64,000 bases of DNA from Streptomyces antarcticus (GTDB lineage: Bacteria; Actinomycetota; Actinomycetes; Streptomycetales; Streptomycetaceae): assembly GCF_026627255.1 (NCBI RefSeq), contig NZ_JAPNLM010000022.1:1-64000 (forward strand). Direction: 5' to 3'. The translations under genes and the position numbers were made by a program. The notes under the pieces are model-generated. The model did not search any database and was not told the origin of the DNA. It saw only the letters and a program-made list of their open reading frames with translations. The stretch's first letter is position 1, and each line of letters begins with the position of its first letter. Shown one piece after another: positions 50,852-59,394 of this stretch.

Positions 50852-51350
50852 ATGGCGCTCGCCCGACTCGGCGAATGCCGTACGGGCGTGCAGCAGGCGG
50901 GTGTTGTCGAAGACGACGCAGTCGCCGGGCGCGAGCCGGAAGTCCAGCCGCAGTGCCGGGCGGAGCAGGAGTTCACCGAAGCTCCGGTAGGCGGCGTAGA
51001 ACGCGTCGACCGCGTCGGCGGGCCCGTGCACGGTGCCGGTGGACCGGTTGTTGAAGCGGATCTCGCGGACGCGCCCGAGCGGGTCCACATCGATCAGCGG
51101 CCGTTCGGCGCGCAGCTCGGTGCGCGCGTCCGCGAACACGAACTCCACGGGGGTGCGGGCCAGTACGGCGAAGGCGTGCGGATCCTCCGCGCGCAGCAGC
51201 GCGGCCGCGTGGAAGCCGTCCACGAGCCCGGAGTCACCGCCGGGCGCCGCGTTGGCCAGGCAGTGCAGCAGCTGGAGCGTGGGCACCGGGTCCCGGGGGG
51301 TTGTCGGTGTGCGGCGCGATCCCGGCGCCGGTGAAGGCCGGGGACGGCCA
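50852..51350 (-). pseudogene. TauD/gamma-butyrobetaine-hydroxylase-like dioxygenase, truncated and frameshifted
   Basis: The minus strand encodes AFTGAGIAPHTDNP (metal motif His-Thr-Asp), then after a one-base shift in a run of six C's (51296-51301) VPTLQLLHCLANAAPGGDSGLVDGFHAAALL, and further FDNTRLLHARTAFAESGERH with the distal metal His. These are the hallmarks of Fe(II)/2-oxoglutarate TauD/GBBH enzymes. Homology ends at the GntR junction (about 50851), losing the last about 25 residues, and begins near 51350, losing the N-terminal half. Relatives act on gamma-butyrobetaine or trimethyl-aminoethylphosphonate, which would fit the neighbouring importer. Confidence 0.82.
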
Positions 51351-51450
51351 GGTGGCCCCGAGGGGAAGGGCGGGGCGGGAGGGCGGGACCGGACCGTGCG
51401 GGCGTGCGGGCGTGCGGAACCGGAACGCGGGGGCGGTCGTCTGAGACCCC

Positions 51451-52539
51451 GTGTGGACGAAACGAAAGATCCTGGCGCTGCTGTTCGCCCTGCTCGCGAC
51501 CCAGCTGGGCTCCCTGATCAGCCCGGCGTACGCCTGCGGCTGCGGGGCGATGGTGCCCGACGGGCAGTCCCGGATCGGGGTCGACCGGGAGACTTCGGTG
51601 GTGCGCTGGGACGGCCGTACGGAAGAGATCGTGATGCGCTTCACGGTCGGCGGCGACGCCCGCCGGGCCGCCTGGATCATGCCGGTGCCGGGGCGGGCGA
51701 CGGTGGAGCTGGGCGACGGGGACCTGTTCGGCGCACTCGCCTCGCTCACCCGGCCCGAGCGCCGGGCCCGCGGCTACTTCTGGCCGCGGGACTCCGACTG
51801 GCCGTTCTCCTCGGGCCGCGGCGACAGCGCGGGAGCCGCGCCACCGGGCAGCGACGGGGCGGGGGTCGGGGTCGTCGGCCGCGAGCAGCTCGGCGACTTC
51901 GACGTCGCCCGCCTCACGGCCACCGACCCCGACGCCTTGCGCAAATGGCTGGAGTCCAACGGCTTCACGCTCCCCGAACGGCTCGCCGCCGAGGTCAAGC
52001 CGTACGTGGACCAGAACTGGGAGTACGTCGCGGTGCGGCTCGCCCCGCGCCGGCCGGACGCGGTGCTCCGCGGGGACCTGGACCCCCTGAAGATCCGCTT
52101 CGACAGCACGCGGCTCGTCTACCCGATGCGGCTGTCCCGCCTCGCCCGGACACCGCAGTCCCTCGGCCTGTACGTCCTGGCCGGCCACCGCATGGAACCC
52201 GCCTCCCGCATCGGCGGCTCCGCCCCGGAGGTGACGTTCGCGGGCACCGTCTCCCCGAAGGACGGCCCGCTCGCCGAACTGGCGGGCACAGGACCGGTGT
52301 TCCTGACGGCGATCGACCAGCGGTTCCCGGACCCGTCCCGCATCGACGCCGACCACGAACTCCGCGCCGCGCCCGCGGACACCCCGTACCGGCGGGTGAT
52401 CCACCACGACGAGCTGCTCACGGTCTGGGGCGGCACCCCGGTCTGGCTCCTGACCCTCGCGGTGGCCCTGGTCCTCGCGGCGGCCGCCCTCACCGGGTCA
52501 CTCCGCCTTCGCCGCCGCCGCGGGCGCACGGGGACCTGA
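51451..52539 (+). CDS. DUF2330 domain protein, secreted/membrane-anchored
   Basis: This 362-residue protein has a signal peptide ending PAYACGCGAM, the Cys-Gly-Cys-Gly start typical of DUF2330. The domain runs to about 325 (RTEEIVMRFTVGGDARRAAWIMPVPG is characteristic), with a C-terminal membrane helix (PVWLLTLAVALVLAAAALTGSL) and a basic tail. It should be an extracellular domain anchored in the membrane. GTG at 51451 is used without a strong ribosome site. Function of the family is unknown. Confidence 0.85.
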   Translation: MWTKRKILALLFALLATQLGSLISPAYACGCGAMVPDGQSRIGVDRETSVVRWDGRTEEIVMRFTVGGDARRAAWIMPVPGRATVELGDGDLFGALASLTRPERRARGYFWPRDSDWPFSSGRGDSAGAAPPGSDGAGVGVVGREQLGDFDVARLTATDPDALRKWLESNGFTLPERLAAEVKPYVDQNWEYVAVRLAPRRPDAVLRGDLDPLKIRFDSTRLVYPMRLSRLARTPQSLGLYVLAGHRMEPASRIGGSAPEVTFAGTVSPKDGPLAELAGTGPVFLTAIDQRFPDPSRIDADHELRAAPADTPYRRVIHHDELLTVWGGTPVWLLTLAVALVLAAAALTGSLRLRRRRGRTGT

Positions 52540-52557
52540 CGCCGGCGGTGTCGGCCG

Positions 52558-52806
52558 GTGCGGAGCCACCTGCGGCCCCCGGCACCGGGGGCCGTGCGCC
52601 TCCGCGAGGGTTCGTACCGGCAGACCGTAGTGCTCCACCTGCACGGCGCCGGCCAGATCAAGCAGCTCCACGTCCTGCCCGGGACCACCGAGCACCGTGA
52701 CGGCTGGCGGGTGAGCATGGCCGAGCCGGACCCCGCGGAAGCCACGGCGGTCGCGCGTTGGGTGCCGAAGACGCCCGGCGAGCTCGGGTCGACGATGATC
52801 CGGTGA
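52558..52806 (+). CDS. hypothetical protein or gene fragment
   Basis: An 82-residue frame with genome-like codon bias in its second half (SYRQTVVLHLHGAGQIKQLHVLPGTTEHRDG, then TAVARWVPKTPGELGSTMIR). The conserved-looking part begins abruptly after a low-complexity start, so this may be the C-terminal remnant of a larger gene. No family recognised. Confidence 0.4.
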   Translation: MRSHLRPPAPGAVRLREGSYRQTVVLHLHGAGQIKQLHVLPGTTEHRDGWRVSMAEPDPAEATAVARWVPKTPGELGSTMIR

Positions 52807-52844
52807 CCGATGCGGTGCACTGAACCGGCTCCGGACGGACCCGT

Positions 52845-54203
52845 TCACCGCGCGGCGGGTGCCGGGCCGGCCGGCAGCAGCCGGGCGGCGGTGATCCGGT
52901 GCAGGTGGATGACGATGTCGTGCGCGGACGCGAGCGCGACCGGGTACTCGGCTCCCGAGGGCCCGGTGTAGGCGGTGCCGATGCTCCTGGTGGGACGGGC
53001 CGTCGCGAGCCATGTGCGGGCGGCGGGCGGGGCGGTGCGCAGGTCCAGGACGTAGTCGCGGTGGCCGACCCGGTCCAGGACGTACTCGTTGCTGCCGGGT
53101 CGCGCCGGACCCATGGTGTGGCGGCGCACCTTCCCGTCGTCACCGGTGGCGTTGAACGAGCCCCGGTCGAAGGTGGTGCCGATGCTCAGGTAGTCCGTGC
53201 CCAGCTTGTCGCGCAGGAAGCTGCCCTGCACCTTCGGGTACTGCGCCGGGTCGCGGGTCTCCAGGGCGAGGTGCGCGTTGTGCGCCGACAGCACCACCTT
53301 GTCCCCGGTGTTCTTCTGCCACCAGTCGACGTTGTCGGCCATGACCGAGTCCCGGTAGCGCATGCAGGCCGCGACCTGCGCGGGGTCGGCGAAGTCGAAG
53401 GCGTAGCCCCTGGCCGTCTGGTCGATGGCGGTGGCGTGCTGCACGGCCCAGGCGTACGCCTCCCCGTCGGACCCGGCCCCGGGGCGCTGCTCCCTGAGCA
53501 GGGCCAGCGCGCGCCCGGTCCGGTTCGCCAGCTCCTGCCGCTCGGCCGGCGGCTTCGTCAGGTACGCGTTCATGTAGGCGTCGGCGGAGGTCGTGGGCCG
53601 AAGGCCGTCGTACAGACCGGTGAGCTCCGGCAGGAGCGCGGGACGGGTCCGGGCGACGTAGCCGGTCACCTGGTCATAGAGCTCCGGGCCGGTGTAGGCG
53701 AAGTCGTCGCCCATGAACTGCAACGGATCCGAGGGGTGTTGGACGTTGTACGCGCGCATCCACCGCAGGAGGCCGAGGTGCTCGTCGGTGTTCCACCAGG
53801 AGTACGTGTTCTGGAACTCCTCGCGCATGATCTGCCGGGCGTCGCCCTTGCCGTGCAGCACGTAGTCGTTCAGCCGCCGTCCGGTGCTCCAGCTGCCCTC
53901 CAGGGCGAAGGTGCGGAAGCCCTTCTCCTCGACGAGGTAACGGAAGACGCGGTGTTTCATCGTGAAGAACTCGTGCGAACTGTGGGTGGCCTCGCCCAGG
54001 CCCACCACCCGGGCGTCACCGACCATCCGGCCCAGGGGGCGCAGGTCCTCCAGACCGCCGGAGGGGTCGGTGGTGCGCAGCGGATGTGCGTTTCGTTCCA
54101 GGGCGGACACCGGCGACACCGCCGGGGCCGGCGGCGCGGCGGCGAGCACCGCTCCGAACGCGAGGAGCAGCAGGGCGGAAAGCGCGGAAGTGTGTCGTCT
54201 CAT
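52845..54203 (-). CDS. erythromycin-esterase family secreted protein
   Basis: This 452-residue protein has a signal peptide (MRRHTSALSALLLLAFGAVLAAAPPAPA) and the Ere-type catalytic region ARVVGLGEATHSSHEFF with the reactive His in EATHSS. FALEGSWSTGRRLNDYV, MGDDFAYTG and VLSAHNAHLALETRDP follow. ATG at 54203 has GGGAGG 8 nt upstream. The family includes macrolide esterases and haem-uptake-like (succinoglycan) hydrolases, so macrolide inactivation is possible but not demonstrable. It is divergent from the nucleoside hydrolase. Confidence 0.88.
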   Translation of the reverse strand: MRRHTSALSALLLLAFGAVLAAAPPAPAVSPVSALERNAHPLRTTDPSGGLEDLRPLGRMVGDARVVGLGEATHSSHEFFTMKHRVFRYLVEEKGFRTFALEGSWSTGRRLNDYVLHGKGDARQIMREEFQNTYSWWNTDEHLGLLRWMRAYNVQHPSDPLQFMGDDFAYTGPELYDQVTGYVARTRPALLPELTGLYDGLRPTTSADAYMNAYLTKPPAERQELANRTGRALALLREQRPGAGSDGEAYAWAVQHATAIDQTARGYAFDFADPAQVAACMRYRDSVMADNVDWWQKNTGDKVVLSAHNAHLALETRDPAQYPKVQGSFLRDKLGTDYLSIGTTFDRGSFNATGDDGKVRRHTMGPARPGSNEYVLDRVGHRDYVLDLRTAPPAARTWLATARPTRSIGTAYTGPSGAEYPVALASAHDIVIHLHRITAARLLPAGPAPAAR

Positions 54204-54451
54204 GCCCCCAGCCTCCCGGCCGGCGGCCACCACCACCATGATCCAAACCCCCGGCTCGGGGTGGGGCTACCTCCACCCCGACTCGGCCTCACGATCCGGC
54301 CGGATCCGAGCGCCGCCGCCACCGCCCCGACGTATCGTCGTGCCATGCCCGGACGGACGCCGGGCGGCGCGGCCCCCGAAGGGACCGAGGGGTCCGCTGG
54401 GCCCCGCTCGGAGGCGTCCGCACCGGCCGGCCCCGACGAGGAGGAGCGCCC

Positions 54452-55396
54452 GTGCCCGTTCCGATGATCATCGACTGCGACCCCGGACACGACGACGCCC
54501 TCGCGATCATGCTGGCCGCCGCCGACCCCGCGGTCGACCTGCTGGCCGTCACCACCGTCGCCGGCAACCAGACGCTGGAGAAGACCACCCTCAACGCCCT
54601 CCGCGTGTGCACCCTCGCCGGGATCACCGACGTCCCCGTCGCGGCCGGGTGCGACCGGCCGCTGGTCCAGCCGCTGGCCGTCGCCGACGACGTGCACGGC
54701 GTGTCCGGCCTGGACGGGCCGCGGTTCCCGGAACCCACCGTCGACGTGGTCCCCGAGCACGCCGTGGACCTCATCCACCGGATCCTTCAGGACCACCCGG
54801 AGCCGGTGACCCTCGTCCCCACCGCTCCGCTGACCAACATCGCGCTGCTGCTCACCCGCTATCCCGGGAGCGCCGCCCGCATCCGCGAGATCGTGCTGAT
54901 GGGCGGCTCCACGGAACGCGGCAACCGCACGCCCGCGGCCGAGTTCAACATCTACACCGACCCGGAGGCCGCGGACATCGTCTTCCGCAGCGGAGTCCCC
55001 GTCACCATGTGCGGGCTCAACGTCACCCACCAGGCCCTGGCCACCCCCGAGGTCCTGGCCCGCTTCGAAGGCCTCGGCACCGAACTGGGCGACACCTGCG
55101 CCGGACTGCTGGCCTACTTCGCCTCCGCCTACCTCCGCCTGTGGGGCATGCCCCACCCGCCGCTGCACGACCCCGTCGCCGTGGCCCGGGTCATCGACCG
55201 GTCGATCGTCGGCTGCGCGGACGCGAACGTCACGGTCGAACTGCACGGCCGGTACACCCGCGGCGCCACCGTCGTGGACCTCCACCGGTACCTGGACCGC
55301 CCGGTGAACGCGCGGGTCGCCGTCACCCTCGACGCAGGCCGCTTCTGGGACCGGATGATCGCGGCCGTCACGGTCCTCGGCTCCCGTACCCCCTGA
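54452..55396 (+). CDS. inosine-uridine preferring nucleoside hydrolase
   Basis: The 314-residue protein begins MPVPMIIDCDPGHDDALAIMLA, the DxDxGxDD calcium/ribose motif. VTLVPTAPLTNIALLLTRYP, EIVLMGGS, EFNIYTDPEAA and HDPVAVARVI complete the IU-nucleoside hydrolase fold. It hydrolyses the N-glycosidic bond of ribonucleosides for salvage. GTG at 54452 has GAGGAGGAG 5-6 nt upstream. Confidence 0.95.
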   Translation: MPVPMIIDCDPGHDDALAIMLAAADPAVDLLAVTTVAGNQTLEKTTLNALRVCTLAGITDVPVAAGCDRPLVQPLAVADDVHGVSGLDGPRFPEPTVDVVPEHAVDLIHRILQDHPEPVTLVPTAPLTNIALLLTRYPGSAARIREIVLMGGSTERGNRTPAAEFNIYTDPEAADIVFRSGVPVTMCGLNVTHQALATPEVLARFEGLGTELGDTCAGLLAYFASAYLRLWGMPHPPLHDPVAVARVIDRSIVGCADANVTVELHGRYTRGATVVDLHRYLDRPVNARVAVTLDAGRFWDRMIAAVTVLGSRTP

Positions 55397-55445
55397 CCGG
55401 CCGGTCCGGAACCCGCCTCACGTCTTCGGAGTCCGGCTCAGCCTT

Positions 55446-55502
55446 CGACGGGTGCGTCAGCCCGCGACGGGTACGTCAGCCCGGGACGGGTGCGTCAGCC
55501 CG
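55446..55502. repeat. three tandem 19-bp repeats over the stop of the XRE gene
   Basis: Units 55446-55464, 55465-55483 and 55484-55502 follow CGACGGGTgCGTCAGCCCG; the next 19 bp (55503-55521) are a diverged fourth copy inside the gene. The first translated copy contains the TGA at 55497-55495 (minus strand). Confidence 0.88.
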
Positions 55503-56367
55503 CGACGGGGTACATCAGGCCGCGCCTGCCCTCCGGCGACGACAGCCACTCCAGTTTCGCGGCCGTGTCGGTGCCCGGCAACGGCGTGTGGAGCACGATC
55601 GACAGGTCGGGGCGGGCCGGGACGCGCAGCTGGGTCGACTCCACGTGCAGCGTGCCCACGACGGGGTGCTCCATCTCCTTCCGGAGCTGGCCGCCGGGCC
55701 GCACGTCCCGCTGCTCCCACAACGCGGCGAATTCCGGACTGAGTTCCCTCGCCTCGGCGATGACCGCTCGGAACCCCTCGTCCCGCGGGTGCTCCGAACA
55801 GGCCGCCCGGAACTGGGCCACCACCTCGCACGCGACCTCTTCCCAGCGCGCGGAGCGGACCCGGTAGATCGGGTCGGTGAAGAAGGCGATCAGGCAGTTC
55901 TGCACGGTCTCCGGGCGCATCCCGAGCACCAGCGCGGCCGCCTCGTTGTACATCACCGTGTTCCAGTACACGTCCATGATGTGCGCGGGATAGGGCATCC
56001 AGGTGTCGATCAGCCGCTTCAGGCCGTGGCACATGTCCCGGTCGCCCGGGGCGACCTCCAGGGCGGGCGGGTTGAGCCCGGCCAGTACGTACAGGTGCCG
56101 GCGCTCCGCGCTGGTCAGTTTGAGGACCCGGCCCACCGAGTCCAGGACCTGCGAGGACACGGTGATGTCGCGCCCCTGTTCCAGCCACTGGTACCAGGAC
56201 ACCCCGACACCGGCCAGCACGGCGACCTCTTCCCGCCGCAGACCGGGCGTACGGCGCCGGGCTCCGCCGTCCGGCAGCCCGGCCGCCGCCGGCGTGACCC
56301 GGGCCCGCCTGCTCATCAGGAACTCGCGCAGTTCCGCCCGGCGGTGCCTGTCGATCGGTGTGGCCAC
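55495..56367 (-). CDS. XRE-family regulator with MmyB-like ligand-binding domain
   Basis: This 290-residue regulator has an N-terminal helix-turn-helix (RRTPGLRREEVAVLAGVGVSWYQWLEQGRDITVSSQVLDSVGRVL) and the MmyB-like PAS-type domain (WNTVMYNEAAALVLG..., HVESTQLRVPARPDLSIVLHTPLPGTDTAAKLEWL). GTG at 56367 has GGGGGAA 4 nt upstream. It is divergent from the MFS transporter at 56457, a common pairing in Streptomyces, and probably represses it until a small ligand binds. Confidence 0.93.
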   Translation of the reverse strand: MATPIDRHRRAELREFLMSRRARVTPAAAGLPDGGARRRTPGLRREEVAVLAGVGVSWYQWLEQGRDITVSSQVLDSVGRVLKLTSAERRHLYVLAGLNPPALEVAPGDRDMCHGLKRLIDTWMPYPAHIMDVYWNTVMYNEAAALVLGMRPETVQNCLIAFFTDPIYRVRSARWEEVACEVVAQFRAACSEHPRDEGFRAVIAEARELSPEFAALWEQRDVRPGGQLRKEMEHPVVGTLHVESTQLRVPARPDLSIVLHTPLPGTDTAAKLEWLSSPEGRRGLMYPVAG

Positions 56368-56389
56368 GAAGTTCCCCCTGCCGGCCCCC

Positions 56390-56403
56390 TGGTGGTGCCA
56401 CCA
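56390..56403. promoter_or_regulatory. dyad operator between XRE and MFS genes
   Basis: TGGTGG (56390-56395) and CCACCA (56398-56403) form a perfect inverted repeat with a 2-nt centre, in the 89-bp divergent promoter region. A good candidate site for the XRE regulator. Confidence 0.55.
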
Positions 56404-56456
56404 ACAGGATAAGTTCCCACTCTTCACGGGCATTCCCGCGCCGTGAAGGTAGGGCC

Positions 56457-57869
56457 ATGGCGACTGACACACAGACGACGACCACCGCTGCGCACACGGC
56501 GGATCCCGGGGACAGCAGGCTCTCCGGCCGGGCCAAACTGGTCCTCTTCGTGCTCTGCGCCGCCCAGTTCATGGTGGCGCTCGACTTCTCCGTACTCAAC
56601 GTGGCCCTGCCCGTCCTCGGCGAGGACCTGGGCCTAAGCCGGTCCGCCCTGCAGTGGGCGGTCACCGCGTTCGCGCTGCCGTCCGGCGGCTTCCTCCTCC
56701 TCTTCGGCCGCGTCGCCGACCTCTACGGCCGCAAGAAGCTGTTCCTGACCGGCCTCGCGGTCTTCGGCGCGGCCTCCCTGCTCGCCACCTTCGCCTGGGA
56801 CCCGGCGTCCTTCCTGACCGGGCGCGCCGTGCAGGGGCTGGGGGCGGCGATCATCGTGCCGACCGGCATGTCCCTGCTGACGACGACGTTCCCCGAAGGC
56901 CCCCTTCGCGCGCGGGCGCTCGGCATCTCCGGCACGCTGCTGTCCCTCGGCTTCACCGTCGGCATGCTGCTCGGCGGGGTCATGACCGACACCCTCGGCT
57001 GGCGTTCGACGATGGCGCTGCTCGCCGCCGCCGCCGTGATCGTGCTTCTCCTCGCCCCCGGACTGCTGCCCGAATCGCGCAACCCCCAGCGGCCGCGGCT
57101 GGACGTACCCGGCGCCGTGACCGTCACGGGCGGGCTGCTCGCGCTGATCTACGCCCTGTCGACGGCCGCCCAGCGAGGCTTCGGCGGGGCGGACGTGTGG
57201 GGCGCGCTGGCCGCCGGGCTCGTACTCCTCGCCGCCTTCGCGGTGGTGGAGTCGAAGGCCCCGGCCCCGCTGGTCTCCCTGCCGATGCTGAAGCGGCGCA
57301 CGATCGCCTGGGGCAACATCGCAGGCCTCGTGACCTTCTCGATGATGTCGACGGTCGTCTTCGTCCTGACCCTCTACCTCCAGGAGACCCTGCACCTGTC
57401 AGCCTTCCGGACCGGCCTGGTCTTCGGCATCCAGGGCGTCGCGTCGGCGGTCGCCGGTATGTACGCCCCCACGCTCATCGGCCGCTTCGGCGCCCGCCGC
57501 ACCCTCGTCGGCTCGCTGCTCGGCCAGGGCGTGTTCATCGCCGCGCTGCTCGGCGTGGGCGCGGAGTCCGGTGCCCTGCTGGCGACCGTGGCCGTATCGC
57601 TGGCCAGCATGTTCCACCTCGGAGCGATCATCTCCTACGGCGTCACCGTCACGAGCGGCGTGCCCGACGCGGAACAGGGCCTGGCCACCGGCCTGGTCAC
57701 CACCACCCAGCAGGTCGGCATCACCATCGGCATTCCGCTGCTCGGCGTCCTGGCCACCACGCGGGCGTCGCTCCTCGACGGCGTGCGGACCGTGCTCGCG
57801 ATCGACGCGGCCGTCGTGCTCGCCGCCGCGCTCCTGGTGGCGATCGGGCTGCGCCGACGCACGGCCTGA
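56457..57869 (+). CDS. MFS drug/metabolite exporter (DHA2, EmrB/QacA-like)
   Basis: This 470-residue transporter has about 14 helices. The first helix reads LVLFVLCAAQFMVALDFSVLNVALPVLG, motif A is GRVADLYGRKK, and the segment QGLGAAIIVPTGMSLL is an antiporter motif C-like stretch. It would export a small hydrophobic compound with proton exchange. It is under the likely control of the divergent XRE regulator. Confidence 0.93.
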   Translation: MATDTQTTTTAAHTADPGDSRLSGRAKLVLFVLCAAQFMVALDFSVLNVALPVLGEDLGLSRSALQWAVTAFALPSGGFLLLFGRVADLYGRKKLFLTGLAVFGAASLLATFAWDPASFLTGRAVQGLGAAIIVPTGMSLLTTTFPEGPLRARALGISGTLLSLGFTVGMLLGGVMTDTLGWRSTMALLAAAAVIVLLLAPGLLPESRNPQRPRLDVPGAVTVTGGLLALIYALSTAAQRGFGGADVWGALAAGLVLLAAFAVVESKAPAPLVSLPMLKRRTIAWGNIAGLVTFSMMSTVVFVLTLYLQETLHLSAFRTGLVFGIQGVASAVAGMYAPTLIGRFGARRTLVGSLLGQGVFIAALLGVGAESGALLATVAVSLASMFHLGAIISYGVTVTSGVPDAEQGLATGLVTTTQQVGITIGIPLLGVLATTRASLLDGVRTVLAIDAAVVLAAALLVAIGLRRRTA

Positions 57870-57909
57870 GGCCGGGGCGGTCGGGGAAGACCGGCCGCCG
57901 GAACCGACG

Positions 57910-57947
57910 GGAAACGCCCTACGCCGCCGACGGCGTAGGGCGTTTCC
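57910..57947. terminator. perfect 17-bp bidirectional hairpin terminator
   Basis: Arms 57910-57926 and 57931-57947 are exact complements (GAAACGCCCTACGCCG inner part) with a 4-nt loop. It separates the convergent MFS and SH3 genes. Confidence 0.92.
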
Positions 57948-58006
57948 GCGGCGGCACGATCAGCGAAGGGACTCCGCCGCCGTGCCGCGACCTTCCGGAC
58001 GGAACG

Positions 58007-58327
58007 TCAGCACCACGGCACGACCGTGTAGTTGTGCACGTACCGGGCCGACACCCAACCGCTCGGCTGACCGTGCAGCCGGTACCAGACATTGTTGCCC
58101 TCGACCCACTTGGCCTGGACCTGGCAGGACAGCCTGACCTTCTCCCAGGGGCGCAGGGAGCCGACCACGCGGGCATTGGTGGTGGCGTTGGCGCGGACCT
58201 TGACGCCGGCCGAGCTGACGACCAGTCCGTCGGCGTACGGGACCGCCGCCAGCGCGCCCCCGGCGAAGAGAACGGCCGAGGCGGCGGCCGCCGTACCCGC
58301 CACAGCGATCCTTCTGAACATGCGCAT
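58007..58327 (-). CDS. small secreted SH3-domain protein
   Basis: The 106-residue protein has a signal peptide (IAVAGTAAAASAVLFAGGALA) and one bacterial SH3 domain (GLVVSSAGVKVRANATTNARVVGSLRPWEKVRLSCQV ... VWYRLHGQPSGWVSARYV) with two cysteines. Such domains usually bind cell wall. GGAGAG lies 6 nt before the ATG. It may be a wall-binding or inhibitor-like exoprotein. Confidence 0.85.
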   Translation of the reverse strand: MRMFRRIAVAGTAAAASAVLFAGGALAAVPYADGLVVSSAGVKVRANATTNARVVGSLRPWEKVRLSCQVQAKWVEGNNVWYRLHGQPSGWVSARYVHNYTVVPWC

Positions 58328-58520
58328 CTGCGTCTCTCCAACCTCACGACTGACCCGGCGCGCACCGAACGCGGCCGTGGAACGACCCTGCGCCGCCGTT
58401 CGCCGTACGGCAGTCCGGCACACCGCACGGTCCCTCGAACGGCGGAACGTCCCGGCCGGTGGCCCGGGGGTCTCCCCGGGCCGGACGCGCACTCCCGCCC
58501 TCTCGTGCGGTGGGCGGCCG

Positions 58521-58988
58521 TCAGCGGAGCGAGGCGCCGTACACGTTGTCCACGGCGATCGTCACCAGCACCCTGCGGTCGGACACCATGACGGCCCGGT
58601 ACTCGTCCCAGTCCGGGTGCTCGCCGGCGGCGAGGCGGTAGTAGTCCACCAGTGCCTGGACCTCGGGGCCGTGCGGGTCGGTGCCCGGCCCGACGAGCGT
58701 CACCGTGCCCTCGGCGGTGGCCCACGTCCAGCCGTCCGGACCGGTCACCTCCAGCGCGGCCCGCGGGTCGCGGCGCAGATTGGCGGTCTTGGCGGTCCCC
58801 TCGGTCGTCGACACCCGGATGACGCCGGCGGTCCGGTCGTACGACGGGAGGACGGGGGACAGCTGGGGGCGGCCGTCGGACTTGATCGTCGCGAGCACGC
58901 CGAGCCTGCTGTTCGCGAGCAACTCGTGCGGGTCGAAGGGGCTGCCGGTGGGGTGCGCCGTGCTCGCCGTGTTCGTCGTGTCTGCCAT
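58521..58988 (-). CDS. PPOX-class F420-dependent oxidoreductase-like protein
   Basis: This 155-residue split-beta-barrel protein contains NSRLGVLATIKSDGRPQLSPVLPSYDRTAGVIRVSTTEGTAKTANLRRDPRAAL. That is the pyridoxamine-oxidase-like fold of actinobacterial F420/FMN-dependent reductases. GAGG lies 5 nt before the ATG. The substrate is unknown. Confidence 0.88.
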   Translation of the reverse strand: MADTTNTASTAHPTGSPFDPHELLANSRLGVLATIKSDGRPQLSPVLPSYDRTAGVIRVSTTEGTAKTANLRRDPRAALEVTGPDGWTWATAEGTVTLVGPGTDPHGPEVQALVDYYRLAAGEHPDWDEYRAVMVSDRRVLVTIAVDNVYGASLR

Positions 58989-59394
58989 GTGGGCCTCAAC
59001 CCGGGACCTGGCGCGGTGTATTCCGGTCCACCGGGAACCGATTGTGCGGAACCGATTCTGCTCCGGGTCGTTGAGGTGGTGGGTGCACCCGCCCGCTCCG
59101 GGTCTCCGTTCCCCGGAGCGGGTTCCGCGCCACACCCGGCCGGGTTCCGCGCCCACCCGCGCACCGGCACCCCGGACTTCGAGGACCCGCCGCACCCGAC
59201 CCCTGTATCGCCCCCCGTATCGCCCCTCGTCAGAGCGGTACCGCGGCTCGCTCGTTCAGGTGACGCCCCTCCTCCCGCCCCGGCGAGGAGGAAGCCCGGT
59301 GCCAGGATGTGGCCCGAAGCACACGTGCGAGCGGTACGGGATCCGCCAGTGAACCGGGGAGGAGCCCCGCCGCGCGGAACAGGGGGGCGCGGCG
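58989..59394. other. 406-bp divergent intergenic region
   Basis: It separates the PPOX gene and the membrane protein at 59395. A short CCCGTATCGCCCC direct repeat lies near 59199-59230. No dyad, promoter motif or gene is convincing. Confidence 0.5.

Noticed and set aside
51296..51301. Frameshift in the C homopolymer of the dioxygenase fragment considered as a sequencing error rescuing the gene
   Set aside because: Even if corrected, both ends of the gene are missing, so it would remain a fragment; the error possibility is noted in the finding.
52845..54203. Calling the Ere-family protein a macrolide resistance gene
   Set aside because: The family includes non-resistance hydrolases, and no macrolide-related gene is adjacent; motifs alone do not prove macrolide esterase activity.
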